From Rosa chinensis (Eukaryota; Streptophyta; Magnoliopsida; Rosales; Rosaceae), in contig NC_037092.1 in the NCBI RefSeq assembly GCF_002994745.2, positions 11,088,501 through 11,152,500 on the forward strand: a stretch of 64,000 nt of DNA, given 5' to 3'. Shown here piece by piece: positions 58,148-64,000 of this stretch. The position numbers and the translations under genes are program-made. The notes below the pieces were generated by a model that was given only the letters and a program-made list of their open reading frames with translations, did no database searches and was not told the DNA's origin. Within the stretch, counting starts at the first letter, position 1. The number at the start of each line of letters is the position of its first letter.

Positions 58148-61100
58148 CTAATACAAGCCATGAGTTGCACGGCTCTGAGCAACCCAAGAAGATCTTAATA
58201 TGCAGGACTTGCTATCTAAGCTAATGTCATCACCAAGCTTGGTGCATAGGTCTTCTCGCGCCTTTCCTAATTGTTGTTCAAGATGCGAAAGCTTTTCCCT
58301 CAACTTGGATACGGCTTCCTCCATTTGAATGATCTCCCTGCAACTACTTTCTGATCCATTGGGTCTGAGCATAAAACCAAAGAAATCCTTAGCAGCCTGC
58401 TTCAAATAATTAAGCATGAAGTCGACCTTAAGCCCCCAATCTATGATGTCACGGCATGCATCCCTCCAAATTAAAAAAGTTTCCTCATTTTTCACTTCTT
58501 CAGTCTCCATGCTGTACAACAACGAACCAAACTCCTCAACCAATTTTTGTTTCTCACGGGCACTCTTTCCATCTACAAACAAGCTAGAGAAACTACCTCC
58601 ACCGTACCTTTCAGCAAATTTAGTAAGTGGAGCCACAAACTCCGAGGGGACTTTCCCACCCTCAAATGAAGATTTGATACCACTCAATGGGCGCGCAATG
58701 TCATCAATAGTAATACTTAAGCGATCCTTAGTGTCAAAACAAGCAAGAAACTTTCTAAACCGCATCTCCAAATCAGCCCTCGACACACTTCCCGATTTAT
58801 CTGAGTTAGGAGCAAGAGAGCGAGAAGAGGAAGCACAAAGTGGAGTTCCTCTACTGACCAAGATTGTCGCAGTGACGTCGTTGTCCCCCGGTGCTGTCTC
58901 AGGGAGGTGGGGCTCAAACAATGTCCCTCCAACCCCTAACAAATCTGATCCGCCCTACAAAAGAAAAAAAAAAATTTTGAGAAACGCACAGCTTGACACT
59001 AACGCAACATGCAAAATTCGCAACCAAAAACTTGATTATGCGGACTCTGTCTTCCCATACTCCACATAATCATGGGGGCTAAAAGTTGTGTCCAAAACAC
59101 ACCGCAGTCAGAGTCAAGTCATGCAATAACAACTCCGAACACTACGTACCCGCTCATTATGGTCATCCTCACAAAGACTATCGTCCGCAGTAGATTCTTT
59201 CGCCAAATCACTAATGCCAATGTCCTAACACATCGCATACAAGCAGAGTGTCAAAAAAAAAAAATGCAATACGAAACTCACTGCAGTCAACACCAAATAA
59301 TGTTATACCAACTCACAACTCTACGCACTACGCACCTACATATTACAATTATCTACACAAGGGCCAACATTTACAGCAGATTCCTGCATTAGAGCACCAG
59401 CTACCTAGCAAGTCACATGCAAAGGAGATAGTCAAAAATGAAAAAAAAAAAAAAAAAAAAAAACATGCAGTAGGCCTCGGTCGTGTATTCCACTAACATT
59501 ATGTTCGTAATCCTCCACCAAGACACCAACATGAGCTCCCTGCGAAGCAACGAATCAACCACTACACAAGCAAAAATAATAACTCATGCAAAAATAAAGA
59601 TGCCCAAGTTTAATTGCATACTTGGTTATCACCACAGCTATCCTCCCCATCGAAGCTACAGTTGGATTACCTTGCAAAGTAACAAATTATCATCTAGGCA
59701 TAGGCACTATACCAAAAGAAAACGCCAAGGTCATATAACGAGGTGCAACATGCGAAGAAGTAAGTATCCTCACACAAAATTCTCAAGCATATACAACTCA
59801 CCTGACCATCCTCATCTTCAAAAGACTCCACCTATGAGGAAAGAAAATAACAAGTAAATCGCACGCCATGCAACCCAAAAAAAATAAAAAGGGAAAGGAT
59901 GTCGTGCCAGAAAAGGATACCTGGCTACCACCATCGCAGGTCTTTCCCTCATAAGTATCAGACTCATTCTCCTCATCACTCAGGGGGCTACCATCCCCGT
60001 CGACACTTGGCCCATCACTAAGATCAACATAAACATCACCCTTGGACGACGGTTTACTTTTACAAAAGTTCATGTTAGCCACACGAGAACTCCGCCTAAG
60101 GACGGCAGGTGAGGCATCATCTGCAACCTTCCTCTTAATAACCCCACTTGGTCTCAGGGTAGAAGCAGCTTTCCTCTTCTTCCCTTTTTCACAAGCCGAA
60201 CTCGATGGCAGTATCACTTTAACACCAAAGGCACTCTTGACTACTGGAGGAGGGATACGATCTTTGGCTACCTTAGGTTTGAAGTGGCAAACCTTCCTTC
60301 TGCCTTCCCCTCCATCCTCGGAAGCCCTGACTTTACCCTTTGTAGTGCTCTTGCTACCTTTCCCCACTCCGGCAGCTGGCAACTCTACTTCAGGATCATC
60401 TCCACTTTTACCACCCTTGAGGTGACCAACCACACGCTTTATACCATTCGAGTATACCTCAGTATAGGGAAGGTTAAGTCTAGACATGACACCCATGACA
60501 GTGCTACTGTGGAGTAGTCTCTTGTTCTCACTAGTGGTTTTCGGACGCAACCTAGTCCCACCAGTTTGAATAAACCTCCTAAACTCGCACCGCTGCAACT
60601 CCCAAAACCTCAAGAATGTTGATGTAGGGGATCCAACACAGCCTTTCTTCCCGAGACTATCAGAGAGCATACCCCTGCAGGAAATACCATCTGTCCGAGT
60701 GAAACCCATGATGCAATCCCCAAGATGTCCACCATAGGATAGATGCGATGGCACATCCTGGTCGATGCCAAATTGCCTCTTAACTCTATGAGGAGAGTAC
60801 TTCTCCATCACGGGGTCAAAGAAATCACCACATGCTATTATGGACTGCGCACGAGTGGTTAGAAGCAGCTCAACCGGCTCTAGGAACGGTGATGAGTTAC
60901 CCTCTGGGTAAAAGAAAGGAAATGTCTGGAAGCCATGAGCAGCGAAATATGGTCTGAAATTGAATTTCCCGATGTCGTCCAAAACAACAGGCCTAAATGC
61001 ACCCTTCTTGGCCTTCCTTCTGAACCATCTACAACACAATGGGAATCCTACTAGATTGAAGTCCCTTTTACCTCCCTCAAGGTGGTGGAGGGACTCAGGA

Positions 61101-62065
61101 GTTACGGGTTCCACAGCCAAACCTTCGAATCTCTCCCATACAAATACTTGAAGGAAAAAACTGGATACTAGAGAGTCAATGCCATACTGCCCCGCACCTT
61201 CTTTATCATCCTTTGAAATCTGATTAAGTTTCCTATATAGATGACTAAGGAAGAGAGGAGCGAGCGGAAAACAAGTACCGGCTGCTAGCATAATGGCCAA
61301 CGGGAAGACTCGCGGCTGCACATTCTCATATGGAAAATCTGTGAAAATGAACCTGCTCAACCAGTAAGCAAACATGGCTTCCACCCGGCAGCCGGATTCG
61401 AAACCTGCACCATACTTAAACTTGCCTCCGTCCATCGAACCCCAAAAGTGTCTCACCCAGTAACAAAAACGGAACACTTCTTTAGAATCATAAGCACCCC
61501 TTTTCAGAATCTGCAGCTTCTTCTTCTGCTCTTTATTTAGCTCTATCTTGAAAGGATTACCATCCCCAACAATAGGGATTCGCATAATATTGCAAACATC
61601 TTCCAAAGAAGGAGTAAATTCCCCCAAGAACAGATGAACGTGTGAGTTTCAGGACTCCATCTTCGCACCACATGGCGAAGGCAAATGTCATCTTTGTAAA
61701 CCTCACAAAAGCCAGAAATAAATAGTGAAATCTTCACTCCAGCTCCAATAAGGGCCTCTTCAAGCTCTTCCTGCTGTACCTCAAAGCTGACCCATTCAGG
61801 CCAACCCGCAGGGGTCCTTGCAGGATAATGGAAACATATAGGCACTGCAGGGTACTCTCCCCGCTCAATGAGCAACCTGGATATGAACTTGGGAGAGACA
61901 AAGCACCCAGAAAACTCATGAGATGCCTCCTCTGGGCTACCCTCACAGGCCCCCGCGGTGGAAGCAGGAGTGAGACCATCTTCCAGCGAGAAGTGGTGGT
62001 CATGAAGTTCTGTAGGCTGAGAAGACTCAGATGCTTGTGCCATTGCAAACAAAAGGGAGCCCCTC
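58148..62065 (-). CDS. Antisense plant mobile domain (PMD) gene inside the gypsy element, one frameshift
   Basis: Minus-strand exons: 62065-59921, 59831-59802, 59539-59498, 59404-59375, 59224-59150, 58954-58148, with GT-AG borders. Every junction from 59921 on is phase 0, with lengths 30, 42, 30, 75 and 807 nt. The ATG is at 62043 and the product about 1,030 residues. The PMD starts within ETHTFICSWG and continues EFTPSLEDVCNIMRIPIVG, WLSRFIFTDFPYENVQPRVF and LFLSHLYRKLNQI. Basic nuclear-type stretches (EKGKKRKAAS, VIKRKVADD) follow, then acidic exons and a helical C-terminus with EEAVSKLREKLSHLEQQLGK. One base appears missing in a G run near 61,630. PMD proteins occur as host regulators (MAIN, MAIL1) and within transposons. 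The role here is unknown. Confidence 0.78.
59032..59084. repeat. Internal copy of the polypurine-tract region
   Basis: TTGATTATG(C/T)GG, CATACT and CCACATAATCA(T/A)GGGGGCTAA here recur in the same order at 63848-63904, next to the 3' LTR. The last 21 bases match at 20. The block also contains an inverted pair GATTATG/CATAATC that could form a stem. Confidence 0.7.
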
Positions 62066-63425
62066 CTGCAAAAAAAAAGAAGGAGGTGTACTAGCTGTGA
62101 GCAATAGCAATTGGTCTTCTAATACATGGTAATCCCTATCTGACACCCACAAGCAGGCAGAATGCCAAGCATAATCACACAATTAGCAAAGCATGCGACG
62201 CCTTGCCAAAATATGTCACGTCCCTATGGTTTATTGTGATAAATCCATCATCGATGCATCGCTTTCAAGCAAAATACAACAACCAAGCAAACACAGCCCT
62301 GCACACCGATGCATTCAACTATTCCCCCCAACAACAAAAAAAAAAAGAACAGGAACATCCGAAGCAGAGGACAAATCGAGATGAGACCAAAAAAAAAAAC
62401 CTATGGCAGTCAAGCAATGCACAAGCCAAGCCAAGATGTTACATATTCATGCCTTACTCAAAATAGGTGTATCCTGATAAGTCAGTCCATGCACGAATAT
62501 ATATATATATATACACACACATATATGGATATATAAAATACGAAACGAACATACAGCAAAATGCTATCCTTGATCAACTCCAAGCATACACATGCTTATC
62601 CTAAGGTAAAGCTGCAAATGCCTTTTCCCCTTCATAATGTCAACCTCAAACACATGAACAACGGGCACATACATATATACGCAAGCAACCCAAAAAAAAA
62701 AAAAAGGGAGAGATGAATGACAGAGGAGTTGCGTTTTCAAGAAAACTCCAAGTGCACGTGCACCTATCTAGCAATTTCAAGCGATATTTGACACACATAA
62801 ACGCTAAAACCAAAACTGCGCACCTCTGTATGATACTTATACATGCTCCATAGGCACAATATACTTATTCATGTGTATTTACAGAAAGAGCTAGCTGCGG
62901 TGACCTTAAGGAAGCTAAATCCAAAAAAGGAAACAAGAAGGTTCGTGATGCAGGTGGACTGCAAATCTTCCCACAAGAAGTTCGGCTGCGGTGATTCCGG
63001 TAAAGGTCATGTAAAGAAAACAGAGGGACGCTATGCAACCAAACGCAAAAAAAAAAAAAAAAAAAAAAAAGGAGAGGGGAAGATAAATTGTTGTTCTAAA
63101 TCGGTTGTGAAGTCTTCTGCAGCATTGCATCACTACCCATGAAACGAAATCGCAGCTCATATGATTAATAGGAGAACTCAAGTGAGATCAATCTAAGAGG
63201 AAGACTGGGCATGAACAAGCAGTAATCACAGCAATGAAAAAAAAAAAAAAAAAACGGAGTCAATCACCGTAAGGAGGAATCGAACACAAGCCACAGTAAG
63301 AGTAAAGATCGACGCGATACCGAAATTAATTCAAACCATCACAAGACATCCATAACCCATCTGCATGCATAAGCCATTCAACAAAAATTTTACCTGATTC
63401 AACAATCCCAAGGGTTAGAGATTAC
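62066..63425. other. Putative 5'-UTR intron of the antisense gene
   Basis: Contains A-rich tracts (T tracts on the minus strand), an AT/AC microsatellite (62500-62530) and no recognised gene. Short plus-strand Lys-rich frames come from the A tracts. Confidence 0.4.
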
Positions 63426-63800
63426 CTTAGATAAAAAGGATCATGCAATCAAATCCGCGAATTGGGAGAAGTGTAAGATGGATCCCTACAACAAAAAAAA
63501 GAATCGTGATTCCCCACAGTAAGAGGAGGAAGGCAACGATTACACGGTGAAGAAAAAAAAAAAAGAGACAAGAAGGAGAATTTTAGGGTTTCAAAAGAGG
63601 GGAAAGGATTACCTCGAATCAGAAGGCCCGGTAGGTTCAGGGATCTCTGGAATCTTCAAGGGACGCGAGCTCAAAGTTTCAGACAGAGCACGAAGAGTCC
63701 AACACTCCTTAAGCGGGAAGAGGAGGTGAAACTGTGGAGTTTTAACACGTTGTTGTTCAAAAGAAAAAGAAAGAAAAGAGAAGAGATAGAATGGGCCTCT
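63426..63800 (-). other. 5'-UTR exons of the antisense PMD gene
   Basis: On the minus strand a leader from about 63,800 ends at a donor TTCGAG/GTAATC (exon end 63613). A second exon 63485-63426 lies between TTGTTGTAG and GTAATCTC. The next supported acceptor is TTTTTTGCAG before 62065, 22 nt upstream of the ATG. The second exon includes a five-codon upstream ORF. These exons are inferred from splice consensus only. Confidence 0.5.
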
Positions 63801-63865
63801 CACACTGACTCACTTTGGGAATTGTAGCTTGGGCTGATTTTTCCTCATTTTGATTATGTGGCCCA
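63788..63865 (-). promoter_or_regulatory. Candidate promoter of the antisense gene
   Basis: Three GGCCCA/TGGGCT-type motifs (about 63790-63795, 63828-63833, 63858-63863), typical of TATA-less plant housekeeping promoters. On the minus strand they precede a pyrimidine-rich leader (63785-63755). They lie just outside the 3' LTR. Confidence 0.45.
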
Positions 63866-63891
63866 TTTCATACTTCAAGCAGCCCACATAA

Positions 63892-63904
63892 TCAAGGGGG
63901 CTAA
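63892..63904 (+). other. Polypurine tract of the gypsy element
   Basis: AAGGGGGCTAA directly precedes the 3' LTR start at 63905. Confidence 0.8.
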
Positions 63905-64000
63905 TGTTGGTACCCGAAAAATCACGCGACAAAATAAATATGTCGTCACGACATATTTTAGCATAAACACGCAATTTGTATAAAATTCCGTAAAACTATA
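63905..64000 (+). repeat. 3' LTR of the gypsy element, truncated by the window
   Basis: First 96 bp of the LTR. Identical to the 5' LTR except for an extra 18 bp, ACGCGACAAAATAAATAT, after base 19. Confidence 0.92.

Larger units (their letters stand above)
50315..64000 (+). mobile_element. Ty3/gypsy (Tat-like) LTR retrotransposon carrying an antisense gene
   Basis: Starts at the 5' LTR TGTTGGTACC (50315) and runs off the window inside the 3' LTR (from 63905). The order is LTR, primer-binding site, gag, protease, RT, RNase H, a second RNase H-like domain, integrase, then a 6-kb region with a minus-strand gene, polypurine tract and LTR. An additional RNase H and antisense ORFs between pol and the 3' LTR are traits of the Tat lineage. 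If both LTRs are alike the whole element is about 14.7 kb. gag-pol is broken in about nine places. The 3' duplication is outside the window. Confidence 0.9.

Noticed and set aside
59622..59660. Additional antisense exon (SFDGEDSCGDNQ)
   Set aside because: The donor is good, but no acceptor keeps the frame; left out of the gene model and reported as a possible decayed exon.
62843..63142. 99-codon Lys-rich plus-strand frame
   Set aside because: Depends on an A tract; lies in the putative intron of the antisense gene and has no recognised domain.

Overview
This is a eudicot plant nuclear genome window. Evidence: multi-exon genes with GT-AG introns, AT-rich intergenic DNA with many microsatellites, two Ty1/copia elements, one large Ty3/gypsy element, LINE remnants and numerous MITEs. 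The repeat mix is compatible with Rosaceae, but that family assignment is only a guess. No tRNA, rRNA or prokaryote-type feature was found.

Layout. Positions 1-14,300 are a repeat island: a dead PIF/Harbinger transposase, a candidate Mutator-like non-autonomous element, a Mutator-type MITE whose target-site duplication is split by a 6.0-kb minus-strand copia element, a fold-back MITE, and non-LTR retrotransposon debris. Positions 14,300-33,300 are the gene island. It holds an AGD12-type ARF-GAP/C2 protein (+), a small single-pass membrane protein (-), a 2-succinylbenzoate-CoA ligase of the AAE14 type (+, phylloquinone pathway) and a WPP-domain-associated coiled-coil protein (-). These four look intact; AAE14 and WAP are convergent. 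A 1.1-kb poly(A) retroposon with a 13-bp target-site duplication lies between the membrane-protein gene and AAE14.

Positions 33,300-50,300 are a second repeat island with nested DNA transposons. These include MULEs with exact 9-bp duplications, a hAT element with an exact 8-bp duplication, a tRNA-derived SINE, and a young copia element (44,172-48,999) carrying its own hAT-type MITE.

Positions 50,315 to the window end are a Ty3/gypsy element, probably about 14.7 kb, cut off inside its 3' LTR. Its gag-pol is broken by about nine stops and frameshifts. Between pol and the 3' LTR it carries a minus-strand, intron-containing gene encoding a plant mobile domain (PMD) protein of about 1,030 residues. 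That gene has consensus splice sites, a run of short phase-0 acidic exons and only one visible frameshift. This antisense gene inside a retrotransposon is the most interesting system in the window.

Exon coordinates, target-site duplications and LTR differences were worked out by eye. Family names rest on recognised motifs, not on a database search.
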